A stretch of DNA of 64,000 nucleotides from Minicystis rosea (GTDB taxonomy: Bacteria; Myxococcota_A; Polyangia; Polyangiales; Polyangiaceae): contig CP016211.1 in assembly GCA_001931535.1 (NCBI GenBank), positions 6,679,573-6,743,572 of the forward strand. Direction: 5' to 3'. This document shows, piece after piece, positions 50,278 to 60,021 of this stretch. Position 1 is the stretch's first letter, and every line of letters starts with the position of its first letter. The notes beneath the pieces were generated by a model, which searched no databases, was not told the origin of the DNA, and was given only the letters and a program-made list of their open reading frames with translations. The position numbers were made by a program, and so were the translations under genes.

Positions 50278-53174
50278 TCGGCAGCGCGCACGTCGGCGGT
50301 GTCCGCTCCCTCCGAGAACTGCGCCCTGACGCGCTGCAAGCGCTCGTGTGCCTCGGCGGCGCGGCCTTGCTGCTGCCACAGCCGCGCAAGGTCGATCGTG
50401 GCGCGCAACTCCCAGGCGCGTGCCCCTTGGCGCTGGCTGTGGTCGACCGACTCGAGCAGCCACTCCTCGGCCCGCAACGGGTCAGCAGCGACGCCTTGCT
50501 GTGCGGCCCGTGCCTTGATGCGCAGCAACTCGGGGCGCGCGAGCCCCTCGCCGTCGTCCTGACAGCGAGCGATGGTGGCATTCACCAGCTCGAGCGCCTC
50601 CTCGTATCGGCCACAGAGCGTGAGGCCCTCGGTGAGCGCGGCCTCGAACGAGGTGGTCAGGAGCTCGTAGCGAGCGGCGTGCAGTCGAGCGAGGCTCTCC
50701 TCGATCCAGGTCAGGGCCTCCCGAGTCTCCCCTCGATGCACCATCAGCTGCCCGCGAAAGCCGCTGGACGCCGTGATGTACGGCTCGAACCCGTTCACTT
50801 CGGCGCGATTGGCGAAGGTGTCGAGGGCCGACTCGGCCTTCGCCAGGTCGCCCGTCCAGAGGTACACCGAGAGCATCCAGATCAGCGCGATGCACTCGGT
50901 GATCGGGTGCTCCAGCACGGCCGCTTCGCGCACGGTTCGTTCCGCCGTGCGCCGCGCTTGATCCGCATGGCCTTGCAGCCAGAGCGTGCGCGCGAGGGCA
51001 ATGCCCGAACGGTTTCGATGGTCGAAGCCGTAGTAGATGGTCCGCTCGCGCTTCGAGGGCAGGCTCTTGCGCAACGACAGCGAAAGCTCGCGGTGCGCGC
51101 GGCTTTGGTCTCCAGCCAGGTGGTGGGAGATGCCCGCGAGCGAGGCAGCGACCGCCGTCGCTTCCGGCTCGCCGATCGCTTCGGCAACCTCCACTGCCGT
51201 GGTGGCCCAGGCGAGGGCAGTCTGGAAGTCCCCGATGCGCTCGTGGAAGATGTGCAACCGTCCCAAGAGCCGCAGCTGATTCCAGCGATCGCCGAGGCTT
51301 ACCGCCACGTCCAGGGCGCGGCGCAGCGCGACGTCGGCGGCCGGGGTGTTGCCGCGCGTGAACATGAGCGACAAGCCCAGCGCGGCCTGGAGCTCGAGCT
51401 CGATCGCAGTGCCGCGCTGGTCAGGGGCGAGCTGTGCGGCGGCGCGGGCGCACCACGTCCGACACTCGACGAGCAGCGAGAGGTTCAGGAACACCGGCGC
51501 GCTCGCTGCTGCGAGCGCGATTCCGATCGAGAGGTCCCCGCCTGGTTCGAAACACCAGGCCAAGGCGCTGCGGATGTTGCCGAGCTGGTCGGAGAACTGC
51601 GCCGCTCCATCCTGCGCGCCGAGGAGCGCCGGCGCAGCCACCTCGAGCGAGCGCAGAAGCGAACGCAGAAAATAGCTGGCGTGGCGGCGCGCGGCGGCGC
51701 GAAGCTCCTCACTGCCGTGGGCGAGGAGCTTCTGCCGGGCATAGGCCCGCGTCATCTCCAACAGGCGATATCTGGCATCGCCGTGCGTCGGGATGAACGA
51801 GAGCAGGGATTTGGCCGTGAGCTGGTCCAGCGCCCTCACGGCCGTGTCCGGTCCCATGGTGTCGTCCGCAATCACCTCTTGCGCCGCGTCCATGGAGAAC
51901 GGACCGAGGAACAGCGAGAGCCGCTCCAGGCTGCGCTGCTCCGGCTCGGAGAGCAGGTCGTAGCTCCAGTCCAAGGTTGCCTGGAGTGTCTGCTGGCGCG
52001 GAAGCGCGGTCCGGCGCCCCGTCCAGCCGAGACTGAAACGCTCTCCCAGGAGCCGCGCGGTCGCGTCGACCCCGTGCGTCGCCACGCGCACTGCCGTGAG
52101 CTCGATCGGCAACGCCATGCCATCGAGGCGTCGGCACATGTCGGCGATCGAGCGCGCGGCCTCGAGCTCGATTTCGAGCGTGCTGTTGGCAGCTGCGGCG
52201 CGCTCCACGAACAGCTCGATGGCCGGATAGGCGAGCAGCTGCTCGAGCGAGAGTCCCTCCGTGACGGCCGGGTAGCCCAGGGAACCCAGCCAGTGCACGT
52301 GCTCTCCGCGTGCGCGCAGCGGCTCACGGCTCGTAGCCAGGACGCTCACCTGCGGCGCAGACTCGGTCAGTCGCTCGAGCATCGCCGAGACTGCGTCGAT
52401 CAGGTGCTCGCAGTTGTCCAACAGGAGCAGCAGCTTCTGCGCCCGGATGTGACCCAGCAGCACCCGCATCGGGTCTTCCACCTGGACCGCGATGCCGAGC
52501 GCCCCCGCGATGGCCGACGGGATGAGCGCGGGATCTTCCAGCGCGCCCAAGTCGACGAACGCGACCTTTCCCCCGAAGCTCGCCGAGAGCGCGTGGCCGA
52601 TCTCGACGGCGAGCGTCGTCTTGCCGACACCGCCCGCTCCCACGATGGTGAAGAGCCGCGTGTCCGAGAGGCGCTGGGTCAGCAGGTCGACGTCGTGATC
52701 CCGGCCGATCAAATGCGTCAAGCGTGCGGGAAGACTCCCCGCGCGAGGCGTCTCCGCGGGCTCGTGCTGCGCTTCCGGTCGCTCGCACGACGCGCTCGAC
52801 GGCGAGTGGTCCGGCAGCGGTAGTCGCTGCACCGGCGCGACGAAGGCGTAGCCGACCCCGACCTGAGTCGCGATGTAGCGGGCGCCATTTTCACCGTCGC
52901 GCAGGATCTTGCGCAGACCGGCCATGTGAAATCGCAAGCTGCCGTCTTCGATGACGACGTCGGGCCACACGCGCTTCAACAGCTCATCTTTCGAGTGCAC
53001 GCGGCCGGGCTGTTCCACGAGCACCGTGAGCAGATCGAGGGAGCGCCCACCAATCTCGACGCGCACCCCATCTCGCGTGAGCAGCCGTTCACTCGGAGTA
53101 AGGCAGAATGCGCCAAACGTGACTCGTCCAATTCGTTCAGGCGGCGCCATCTCTTTGGAAACGCGATCGACCAA
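50247..53174 (-). CDS. Large regulator: OmpR-type wHTH, STAND/NB-ARC ATPase and TPR repeats
   Basis: A 975-residue protein. Residues ~15-110 form a winged helix (RSLDLLTVLVEQPGRVHSKD, ELLKRVWPDVVIEDGSLRFH, ending YIATQVGVGYAFVAP). Residues ~150-430 are a STAND ATPase: LIGRDHDVDLLTQRL, P-loop IVGAGGVGKTTLAVEIG (~175-191), LLLLDNCEHLIDAVSAMLER and the GLPL-like LDGMALPIELTAVRVA. The C-terminal ~500 residues are helical TPR-like repeats. Such proteins are signal-triggered activators. The duplicated junction shows it once sat directly upstream of ohr, so control of peroxide defence is plausible. Confidence 0.92.
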   Translation of the reverse strand: MVDRVSKEMAPPERIGRVTFGAFCLTPSERLLTRDGVRVEIGGRSLDLLTVLVEQPGRVHSKDELLKRVWPDVVIEDGSLRFHMAGLRKILRDGENGARYIATQVGVGYAFVAPVQRLPLPDHSPSSASCERPEAQHEPAETPRAGSLPARLTHLIGRDHDVDLLTQRLSDTRLFTIVGAGGVGKTTLAVEIGHALSASFGGKVAFVDLGALEDPALIPSAIAGALGIAVQVEDPMRVLLGHIRAQKLLLLLDNCEHLIDAVSAMLERLTESAPQVSVLATSREPLRARGEHVHWLGSLGYPAVTEGLSLEQLLAYPAIELFVERAAAANSTLEIELEAARSIADMCRRLDGMALPIELTAVRVATHGVDATARLLGERFSLGWTGRRTALPRQQTLQATLDWSYDLLSEPEQRSLERLSLFLGPFSMDAAQEVIADDTMGPDTAVRALDQLTAKSLLSFIPTHGDARYRLLEMTRAYARQKLLAHGSEELRAAARRHASYFLRSLLRSLEVAAPALLGAQDGAAQFSDQLGNIRSALAWCFEPGGDLSIGIALAAASAPVFLNLSLLVECRTWCARAAAQLAPDQRGTAIELELQAALGLSLMFTRGNTPAADVALRRALDVAVSLGDRWNQLRLLGRLHIFHERIGDFQTALAWATTAVEVAEAIGEPEATAVAASLAGISHHLAGDQSRAHRELSLSLRKSLPSKRERTIYYGFDHRNRSGIALARTLWLQGHADQARRTAERTVREAAVLEHPITECIALIWMLSVYLWTGDLAKAESALDTFANRAEVNGFEPYITASSGFRGQLMVHRGETREALTWIEESLARLHAARYELLTTSFEAALTEGLTLCGRYEEALELVNATIARCQDDGEGLARPELLRIKARAAQQGVAADPLRAEEWLLESVDHSQRQGARAWELRATIDLARLWQQQGRAAEAHERLQRVRAQFSEGADTADVRAADLLLSALRAL

Positions 53175-53848
53175 GGATCCTCACGGGGTAGACAGGGTTC
53201 GTCTCGGCTCTTTGTACCTTGAGCGCGAGCCCCGATCACGTCTTCCCTCGCCCCGGTACCAAGGGCCTGGCACCTGGTCCGCACGAAGAGGAGGCCCATG
53301 AAATCACGCGCCCATCCGACGATTTGGCCACGGTCGCGGCCTCCACGTGCGCGGACACCGGCGCGGCGCGGCTCGAGGAGCCCGACACGAAGCACAGCTC
53401 GCGGTCAGCGGGACCACGAAGGGCGCGCTCTCGACGCTGCCCGAGAAGGATGCCGCTGTGTATCAACTGGGACGAGCCTCGAGCACGTAGCGCGTCGGCC
53501 TCCGCGACCTCGAAAAATTTCGGGTCTCGATCACATCGGCGACGACGAGCGCGGGAGGCATGCTGTTCCGCTTGCCCTGGGGCGCGTCGACGGTCTCGCT
53601 CGCCCCAGGACGCGTGACGGAGCTCGACGGCCATCCGATGGTGTCCGAGGATCTCCGCAGGCAGCGCGTTCTTCAGATCGGAGGGCAGGCGCGCGGGCTC
53701 GACCGGATGTCGCGTGAGCGGCGCAAAGGCCTTGATCATGATGACTCTTGATGAGGCTCGGATCGGTCCAACCGGCCGTGCCTGCGAGGACGTGGCCGAC
53801 GCGGGCGGGCACCGGGGCGTGCTCTGCGGGCGCTGATGCGCGCTCGTA
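53175..53848. other. Gene-poor stretch with a DUF72 remnant
   Basis: About 670 bases upstream of the regulator. The left part should hold the regulator promoter. Apart from the fragment at 53530-53739, nothing is supported. Confidence 0.5.
53530..53739 (-). pseudogene. DUF72 (YecE-like) fragment
   Basis: The minus-strand frame starting at 53739 reads LPSDLKNALPAEILGHHRMA then VELRHASWGERDRRRAPGQA. PAE...hrMAVELRHASW is the conserved central strand of DUF72 proteins. The flanking sequence loses the frame, and a second piece, FFEVAEADALRARG, is also DUF72-like. A decayed gene; the call rests on one strong motif. Confidence 0.5.
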
Positions 53849-54753
53849 ACGATTGAGAAGTGGAAGATCTACGAGAAGCGGCAGGTGCCGACGCACCCGC
53901 TCATCGGCGTCACGACGCTCAACGCGCTCAACGAGGGTGTGTCGTCGCTGCGCCGTCCACCCGATCACGTGCTCGATGCGAGTCGTCCCCCGGGGATCGG
54001 CGATTTGACCGAGCGGTTGCTCATCGAGAGCTACGCGCCCACCTGCGTCGTCGTCGACGAGCACTACGACATCCTCTACGCGCATGGGCGCACCGGCCGG
54101 TACCTCGAGCTGCCGGCGGGCGAGCCGCACCTCAACGTCCTCAAGATGGCGCGCGAGGACCTGCTCCACGAGCTCCGCACCGCGCTGCACAAGGCGATGA
54201 AGGAGCGGACGACCATCGCGCGCGAGCGCGTCGTCATCCGCGAAAATGGAAGCCGTCGCTTCGTGCGCATCGGGGTCAAGCCGTTCCGCGGAGCGCGGGC
54301 CTCGCAGATGCTCCTTCTCGTGACGGCGAGCCCTTCGCGCACGGAAACGTGTTCCTCGCCCCGCGCGACCGGCACCTCTTGTTCGAGGACGGCATGTTCC
54401 GCCTGGGCCGCGGGCCCAAGCAGCACTTCGTCCGGCCCGCGGTGGACGTGCTCTTCGAGTCCGCGGCCAAGGCTCACGGCCGGCGCGTCGTCGCCGTGGT
54501 GCTCTCCGGGGGCGGCTTCGACGGCGCCATGGGGGCTCTGGCCATCAAGCGCGCCGGCGGAATCGTGCTCGCACAGGATCTCGAGGACGCCGACATCCCA
54601 TTCATGCCGATGCACACCATCCAACGCGATCACGTCGATGCGGTGCTCCCGCTTCCCAAGTTGATCGAGGCGATCACGGCGCTTTCGGCGGGCAAGGAGA
54701 TCGAGGCGAACGAGAAGGTGTCTCGTCCGCACCGCGCTCGCGAGCTCGAATGA
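53849..54753 (+). pseudogene. Decayed chemotaxis gene: PAS segment joined to a CheB methylesterase end
   Basis: Two plus-strand frames. Up to ~54310 the frame reads LTERLLIESYAPTCVVVDEH, YDILYAHGRTGRYLELPAGE and LLHELRTALHKAMKERTTIA, the PAS-linker segment of CheB-CheR-PAS fusion proteins. From ~54318 another frame reads HGNVFLAPRDRHLLFEDGMF, RPAVDVLFESAAKAHGRRVV, VLSGGGFDGAMGALAIKRAG and DADIPFMPMHTIQRDHVDAV, the C-terminal half of a CheB methylesterase domain. The active-site Asp of CheB (DG after SGGG) remains, but its N-terminal Ser/His parts are lost. The order PAS then CheB is reversed from intact fusions, so a deletion or rearrangement occurred. Confidence 0.75.
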
Positions 54754-55046
54754 GATCGACGGACAAGGCCCTTGCTCGACAATCGCAACGATGAACGAGC
54801 ACAGGCCGCCGAGCGAGCTCGGTTCGACTCGCGCCTTGCTTCGGCAGACCGCCCTCGTCGAGCGACTGCGCGGTAGAGGTCAGGCGCCCGCGAGCGACGC
54901 ACCGTGCGCAGAAGGCGCCGGAACAGCCTTCCTGAGCGCAGTGTTGGAGCTTCGACATTTCGAGATGGAAGGTGAGAGGCATCAGCTTGCCGCGGTGGGC
55001 AGAGGGCTCCACGTCTCGACACCAGCCATCATCCAAGGAGGGGCAC

Positions 55047-56234
55047 ATGGCCCTGGACATCCTGAAGGAGCGAGGCGTCCCGCTCGATCGGCAGAAGTTC
55101 GATTGGCGCGATTTGGTGCGTGCACCGATCAGCAAGCTCGATGACGACGCGTTCACGCGCGTGCGCATCATCCTGATGAACGGCATCGAGCTCGAAGCGG
55201 TGCGCTTTCAGCACTCCTTCGCGCGCATGAACGCCGAGCTGCGCCGGCCGCTCGCGGAGGTGCGCCGGGTCGAGCATCACCAAGCGACGCTGGTCAACTG
55301 GCTCCTGCCGGCCGACCAGTCCCCGCTCGAGACCACCATCGCCTACGAGCAAGTCGCCATCGAGGTGACCGCCAGCCTCGCGCTGCACGAGCCCGACCCG
55401 TACATCGCGCAGGTCATGCGTTTCGGCCTGCTCGAGGACTTCGATCATCTCTATCGCTACACGGCGCTGCTCGACCGGCTCGAGGGCAAAGACGCCAACA
55501 ACATCACCCAGTCGTACACCGACATTCGCCCGGGCCGGCCCACCGTCATCGAGCACCGCGCGCCGGTCGACGATCTACGCGAGCACTACGACCGCAAGAC
55601 GGCCAAGCCGCTCACCAAGCTGAACGCGCTCACCATCATGGCCGGCGAGCAGCAGACACACAATTACTACATGAACATCGGGCCGCTCTTCGCCGACCCG
55701 GTGGCGCGCCAGCTCTATGCGGAGATCGCCTCGATCGAGGAGCAGCACGTCACCCAGTACGAGTCGATCATCGATCCACACGAAACGTGGTTGGAGAAGT
55801 GGCTCTTGCACGAGGCGACGGAGGTCTACAATTACTGGAGCTGCCACGAGCAGGAGTCCGACAAGCGCATCAAAGCCGTCTGGGCGCGGTTCCTCGATTA
55901 CGAGCTCGGGCACCTGCACCTCGTGATGGATCTGTTCCAGCGCTTCGAGAAGCGTGACCCCGCCGAGGTGCTGACCGCGGAGCTGCCCGAGCCCATCGGC
56001 TACGAGAGTCACCGCACGTTCGTCCGCGATACCCTCGCTGCCGAGGTGGGGATGCAGTCGATTGGCACGCAGTTCGTCAATCCGAGCCCGGGCTCTCCCT
56101 CGTCGATCGCCTATCGCGAGCAGCTCAATCGCCGTGGCTCGCCTTCGGACACCGTGGCGCTCGGCTATTGCTACAGCCCGGGGACGGAGCTCGCCGCCGC
56201 GAACGCGGAGCAGAAGGAAGCGAGGGCCGCATGA
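55047..56234 (+). CDS. Ferritin-like diiron-fold protein
   Basis: A 395-residue protein from the ATG at 55047, behind AAGGAGG, the best ribosome site in this part. Three helices carry spaced Glu/His residues: ILMNGIELEAVRFQHSFARM, MAGEQQTHNYYMNIGPLF, IASIEEQHVTQYESIIDPHE and FLDYELGHLHLVMDLFQRFE. The E-x(2)-H pairs fit a ferritin-like metal site, but this is not a classical ferritin or Dps. Relatives are found in stress clusters of Gram-negative bacteria. It overlaps the next ferritin-like gene by four bases (ATGA), so the two proteins are made together. Confidence 0.8.
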   Translation: MALDILKERGVPLDRQKFDWRDLVRAPISKLDDDAFTRVRIILMNGIELEAVRFQHSFARMNAELRRPLAEVRRVEHHQATLVNWLLPADQSPLETTIAYEQVAIEVTASLALHEPDPYIAQVMRFGLLEDFDHLYRYTALLDRLEGKDANNITQSYTDIRPGRPTVIEHRAPVDDLREHYDRKTAKPLTKLNALTIMAGEQQTHNYYMNIGPLFADPVARQLYAEIASIEEQHVTQYESIIDPHETWLEKWLLHEATEVYNYWSCHEQESDKRIKAVWARFLDYELGHLHLVMDLFQRFEKRDPAEVLTAELPEPIGYESHRTFVRDTLAAEVGMQSIGTQFVNPSPGSPSSIAYREQLNRRGSPSDTVALGYCYSPGTELAAANAEQKEARAA

Positions 56235-56986
56235 AGACCGAAGCGACGTCGATGGGGATGAATCGGACCGGCATCGGCACTTCGCCCGTGGACAGCGCGA
56301 CGCTCATTCGCGCGGCGGAGGAGGCCTGTGCGAGCGGCGCGCTCGACAGCGGCGTGAGCCTCGCGTCCGTGCGTGTGGCGTACGAGAGCGAAGCCGAGCC
56401 CATCGGGACGGTGCCCATCCCGACGACGCTCAAGGGCGCCGTCAAGACCGCCATCGAGCTCGTGAAGGGCCGCGGCGCCACCGCGTTCATCGACAAGCTG
56501 GGTGAGCGGCTCGCCTTCGAGCGGACGGGCACGCGTCTCTACGAGGCGCTGCTCACGAAGCTCGACGCCTCGTCGAGCTGGGAAGGCGGGCCGAGCTGGA
56601 GCGAGCTCGTGCGTTTCCGCGACGAGGAGGCCGCGCACTTCACGCTGCTCCGCCGCTGCATGGAGGAGCTGGGCGCCGACCCGACGGCGCAGACGCCCTC
56701 GGCCGACGTGATCGGCGTCGCCTCGATGGGGCTCTTGCAGGTGGTGACCGATCCACGCACGACGGTCGCGCAGAGCCTCAACGCGCTCCTCACGGCCGAG
56801 CTCACCGACAACGATGGATGGGAGATGCTGGTCGACGTGGCCGAGGCCTTGAAGCAGGATGAAATGGCGGAGCGCTTCCTGCGCGCGCAGGAGCAGGAGG
56901 ATATCCACCTCAGCAGCGTGCGCGAGTGGCTGAGGGCACGCGCAATGCTGGACACGATGGCCGAGCACGGCAAGAAGGCCGCCTGA
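56231..56986 (+). CDS. Second ferritin-like protein
   Basis: A 251-residue protein translationally coupled to the gene before it. After a flexible first 60 residues, helices with metal-type residues follow: LAFERTGTRLYEALLTKLDA, ELVRFRDEEAAHFTLLRRCM and FLRAQEQEDIHLSSVREWLR. E..R..Y and DEEAAHF match the ExxH of four-helix ferritin-like proteins. A role in iron or oxidative stress handling is inferred. An inverted-repeat element begins at its stop codon. Confidence 0.8.
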   Translation: MKTEATSMGMNRTGIGTSPVDSATLIRAAEEACASGALDSGVSLASVRVAYESEAEPIGTVPIPTTLKGAVKTAIELVKGRGATAFIDKLGERLAFERTGTRLYEALLTKLDASSSWEGGPSWSELVRFRDEEAAHFTLLRRCMEELGADPTAQTPSADVIGVASMGLLQVVTDPRTTVAQSLNALLTAELTDNDGWEMLVDVAEALKQDEMAERFLRAQEQEDIHLSSVREWLRARAMLDTMAEHGKKAA

Positions 56987-57111
56987 AGATGTGTCGATAA
57001 TTGCGTCGCGAGCGGCCCGCCGTTAGGGCGGCCGACCGAGGAATCCTCGGCGATTTTGAGGAAGGAAAGCCGACGCGGCGGGGCGCGTAGCAGCAATCAT
57101 CGACACATCTT
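56986..57111. repeat. 126-bp inverted-repeat element
   Basis: AAGATGTGTCGATAATTGC (56986-57004) and GCAATCATCGACACATCTT (57093-57111) are inverted repeats matching at 18 of 19 bases, 88 bases apart. Inside lie two smaller hairpins, one of them CCGAGG-AAT-CCTCGG. It starts on the last base of the ferritin-like stop codon. Either a tiny non-autonomous mobile element or a long structured 3' RNA end. Confidence 0.75.
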
Positions 57112-57190
57112 GAGCCGACATCGATTGGCTCACGGAGCATGCCTGAGACACGGACTCTCGCCGCCTTCGACGGGCTTCGAAGCAGGATGA

Positions 57191-57234
57191 GAAAACGGCC
57201 CGCGGGCATGCGGTGAAGCGCGCCCGCGAGCCGT
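57191..57234 (-). terminator. Rho-independent terminator of the histidine kinase gene
   Basis: On the minus strand, ACGGCTCGCGGGC is followed ~10 bases later by GCCCGCGGGCCGT, a stem with one mismatch, and then TTTTCTC. It lies 30 bases beyond the kinase stop codon. It is the best classical terminator in the window. Confidence 0.75.
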
Positions 57235-57263
57235 CATCGGTACATGACGGAGCTCGTAGCCAG

Positions 57264-58502
57264 TCAGTCGCGTGGGGCCTTTGGAGAGGCCACTGGCAAC
57301 GTCAGACGAAAGGTGACGCCCCGCTCCGGACGCGAGACCACGGTGAGATCGCCTCCGTGCGCGGTGGCAATCTGCTTGGCCAAGTAGAGACCGAGGCCGA
57401 GCCCCGACGACTTCGTGCCTCGGGTGAAGCGCTCGAACACGCGCGGCAGGACGTCCTCGGGGATTCCGGGCCCCTCATCGGTGACTTGGACGACGGCGTG
57501 CTCCGCGCCCTCGGTCTCGGCGATGCTCAACGCGACGAGGACCTCCGTTCCCTTCGGCGAGTGCTGAACGGCATTGCTGACGAGGTTCTCGAGCGCCTGG
57601 CGAAAGCGCTCGGGATCGGCTGCCGCGAGGAGCTCCGCCGGGGCTTCGACGCGGACCGCGACATCGGACGAGGCGAGCGCCTGCGCCGTCTCCTGCGCGA
57701 TCCGGACGAGATCGATCGGCTCCGGCACCAGCATGAACAACCCCTGCTCGATGCGGCCCACGTCGAGCAGATCCGACACGAGGCGGGCGAGCCGCGCCAC
57801 CGAGCGATCGCAGAGGTCTGCGTCGCGTGCTTCGTCGCTCCGGCCCTCCCGCTGGGCGCGCTTCCGGATCACCCCGAGGCGCCCACGGAGCGGCACGAGG
57901 TGGTTGCGCAGATCATGAGCAAGCACGGTGACGAGCTCCTCCGCAGCGCTGTTTCGGCCCGCTTCTCGGGCCCCCGCGGCGAGCGTCTCGACCAGCTCCG
58001 CGCGGTGCACCACGGCGCCGAGCCAGCGGGCGACCGCGCTCAGAAAACGTAGCTCCACCTCGGTGAAGAATGCTGGTTCCCGCGATTGGACGGCGAGCAC
58101 GCCGCGCCGCTGATCGGCGACGTCGAGCGGGACGCCGACCTGCGACCGGATCCCGAGCGCGCCGGCGATGCCTGGAACCTCGTCGGCGACCTGATCCATG
58201 TGTTCGATGAGTCGGGGCTCTCCCGTCTTGAAGACCTCCACGATCGTGCCGCCGTTCGCCAGAGGCAGGCGATCCAGGCCGAGCGCGAGCTGACGGCGCC
58301 CGAGCGGCGTATCGCTCGTCCCCAGCGCACGGAGCGATTCCTTCGTTGGATCGTGGAGCCAGGCGTCGACTTTGTCGGCTTTCACAGCTTCTGCGATGAG
58401 CGAGCTGGCCCGATCGAGCGCTGTCTTCAGGTCCAGAGCAGGGAGCTCCAACAAGCGTTCGAGCGTTTGCAGCCGCCGCTCCCGGTCTGCTTCGTTCGTC
58501 AT
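57264..58502 (-). CDS. GAF-domain sensor histidine kinase
   Basis: A 412-residue soluble kinase. Residues ~20-165 form a GAF domain (DKVDAWLHDPTKESLRALGT, LGIRSQVGVPLDVADQRRGV). The phospho-acceptor H box is VTVLAHDLRNHLVPLRGRLG (~His 196). Then the ATPase domain has the N box ALENLVSNAVQHSPKG, G1 VTDEGPGIPEDVLPRVFERF and G2 SSGLGLGLYLAKQIATAHGG. No membrane segment, so it senses an intracellular cue. No response regulator gene is adjacent (orphan). Neighbouring genes suggest a stress circuit. Confidence 0.93.
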   Translation of the reverse strand: MTNEADRERRLQTLERLLELPALDLKTALDRASSLIAEAVKADKVDAWLHDPTKESLRALGTSDTPLGRRQLALGLDRLPLANGGTIVEVFKTGEPRLIEHMDQVADEVPGIAGALGIRSQVGVPLDVADQRRGVLAVQSREPAFFTEVELRFLSAVARWLGAVVHRAELVETLAAGAREAGRNSAAEELVTVLAHDLRNHLVPLRGRLGVIRKRAQREGRSDEARDADLCDRSVARLARLVSDLLDVGRIEQGLFMLVPEPIDLVRIAQETAQALASSDVAVRVEAPAELLAAADPERFRQALENLVSNAVQHSPKGTEVLVALSIAETEGAEHAVVQVTDEGPGIPEDVLPRVFERFTRGTKSSGLGLGLYLAKQIATAHGGDLTVVSRPERGVTFRLTLPVASPKAPRD

Positions 58503-58630
58503 CTCATGGCCTGTCTCGTAGAGCCCTGCCGCGTGAAGCAGCTTGCGAGCCCAACGACTTTTCGGGCTCGGGTGCGGACGTTGCGACGGCGGCCGGCCAA
58601 TCTCGAGACGGCTGGAGCACGGATGATGTC
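58503..58630. other. Spacer upstream of the kinase
   Basis: No gene; it should include the kinase promoter on the minus strand. It adjoins the alcohol dehydrogenase remnant. Confidence 0.4.
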
Positions 58631-58850
58631 AAAAGCTCCGAGGTCGTGCTCCCTGGGCATCTGCATGCGGAGCGCGCTCTCGTCCTCGGAATCTCGCCCA
58701 TGCGCTCGTGCCCGAGGATGTCGCCCTTCTGCTCGTGGGCATGAAGCCGTCGTAGAGGTGCAGATCGGAGCTGCAGATTGCGGTCTTCGTGATCTCGAGG
58801 ATGGCGTCGTGGGTATTCAGGAGCTTGGGATCATCGCGTGCCTCCCCGCG
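58630..58850 (-). pseudogene. Zinc-dependent alcohol dehydrogenase, N-terminal remnant
   Basis: Minus-strand fragments [20 protein letters not shown] then LYDGFMPT, and after a frameshift [12 protein letters not shown], match the start of FdhA-like Zn alcohol dehydrogenases (DAIxxVTxTAICGSDLHLY, GDILGHExMG). The catalytic Zn Cys and the GHE are both present, but the frame is broken and the rest of the gene is missing. Its start overlaps the 3' end of the SRPBCC gene. Confidence 0.7.
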
Positions 58851-59874
58851 GGCTCGTCCACACCCGACGTTGCGGCTTCGCGGAGGCGGCCACCCAATCC
58901 GTCCCGAGGCGGGGCGGCGGCTCCTTGGGCGGCTGGGCGGGGTGCTGCCCACGATGAATGCTGGCGTCCGACCGCACGACTTCGCCGAGCTCCATCATCT
59001 GCTTGAAGCGGCGTAGCTCGGAAGCAACCTCGAGGTCGATCACCCGCGAAGCGAGCTTGAAGAGGCTCCTCCCGAAGAATCCGCGAGGCACCTCGTAACC
59101 CATCTTCACGTGAACCTCGGTCCCACGCGCACCGGGCGCGTCGGTGAAGCGCACCGAGCCGCAGGCCGCGACGCGTCCCTCGTCGGAGCGCCATTCGATT
59201 CGCTCATTCGGTGCCTCGTCGGTGATCACTGCCTCCCACGAGAGGGTCTCGTCCCCGACCATCCTCGCGGTCCACCGCGAGCGCCGCTCGTCGATCACCT
59301 CTACCGATTGAAGGTGATCCATGAACGACGGCAGGTTCCTGAAGTCGCGCCAGAAGCGATAAACCTCCTCGCGCGAACGATCCACGGTGATGCTCTCCTC
59401 GACCGGCGCAGCCCCCTTCTTGGGCCATCGCGAGGTCGACGCACCGGCCTTCCGATCGAGCCGCCGCCCCGCGAGCACATCGGTCATGGCCACTCCCATG
59501 AGGGCCATCATTGCTTTTCTTCCCCGATCCTTGTCCACGTGCGGCGAGGCGAGCGCGCGTCCCATCAAGCCGAGGTCGATGAGATCTCCGCCGATGCGCG
59601 ACCACAGCCAAACGGCCGGCCACACGCCCGAGAAGAGGCCGAGGCCGACGAGGATCTCGCGCGCTCCGAGCCCGCGCATGACCCGCTGGTCGCGTCGATT
59701 GCCATCGAGGCCAATCGTCCTCGACACGGCCCGGGGCGCCACGATCTGGGCGCTCCCGAGCGCCAGGCTGAACCATCCGAGCCCGCGCGGAAGCCCGCGA
59801 AGCGGTGATGCTCCGGTGGAAGCGCGCTGACCAGGCGGGCGCTGGGGCCGCTCTTCATGTCGATGCTGCATCAT
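58831..59874 (-). CDS. SRPBCC-domain (cyclase/dehydrase-like) membrane protein
   Basis: A 347-residue protein. The N-terminal ~120 residues have hydrophobic stretches ([55 protein letters not shown]) of a small membrane domain. Residues ~160-300 are a START-like SRPBCC fold: [60 protein letters not shown] and [19 protein letters not shown]. Such two-part proteins usually sit upstream of a Zn alcohol dehydrogenase, and a remnant of one lies directly downstream. The last ~20 residues may read into the disrupted junction. Confidence 0.85.
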   Translation of the reverse strand: MMQHRHEERPQRPPGQRASTGASPLRGLPRGLGWFSLALGSAQIVAPRAVSRTIGLDGNRRDQRVMRGLGAREILVGLGLFSGVWPAVWLWSRIGGDLIDLGLMGRALASPHVDKDRGRKAMMALMGVAMTDVLAGRRLDRKAGASTSRWPKKGAAPVEESITVDRSREEVYRFWRDFRNLPSFMDHLQSVEVIDERRSRWTARMVGDETLSWEAVITDEAPNERIEWRSDEGRVAACGSVRFTDAPGARGTEVHVKMGYEVPRGFFGRSLFKLASRVIDLEVASELRRFKQMMELGEVVRSDASIHRGQHPAQPPKEPPPRLGTDWVAASAKPQRRVWTSPRGGTR

Positions 59875-60021
59875 GTGTCTCCCTCCTTCTTCACGCTGGA
59901 GGGCACATCGATGGTGGAGGACGAGCGGCGCCGAGGGCCGCGCGGCGGCCGCATCGATGGGCGTTCCAGCGGGGCCTCACGCTGGAGTGTGTCGCACTGC
60001 GCACGGCCCTCCATCGCAGGA

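Noticed and set aside
52324-52788. Alternative minus-strand frames within the large regulator
   Set aside because: Arg/Ala-rich out-of-frame shadows; the P-loop and wHTH lie in the main frame.
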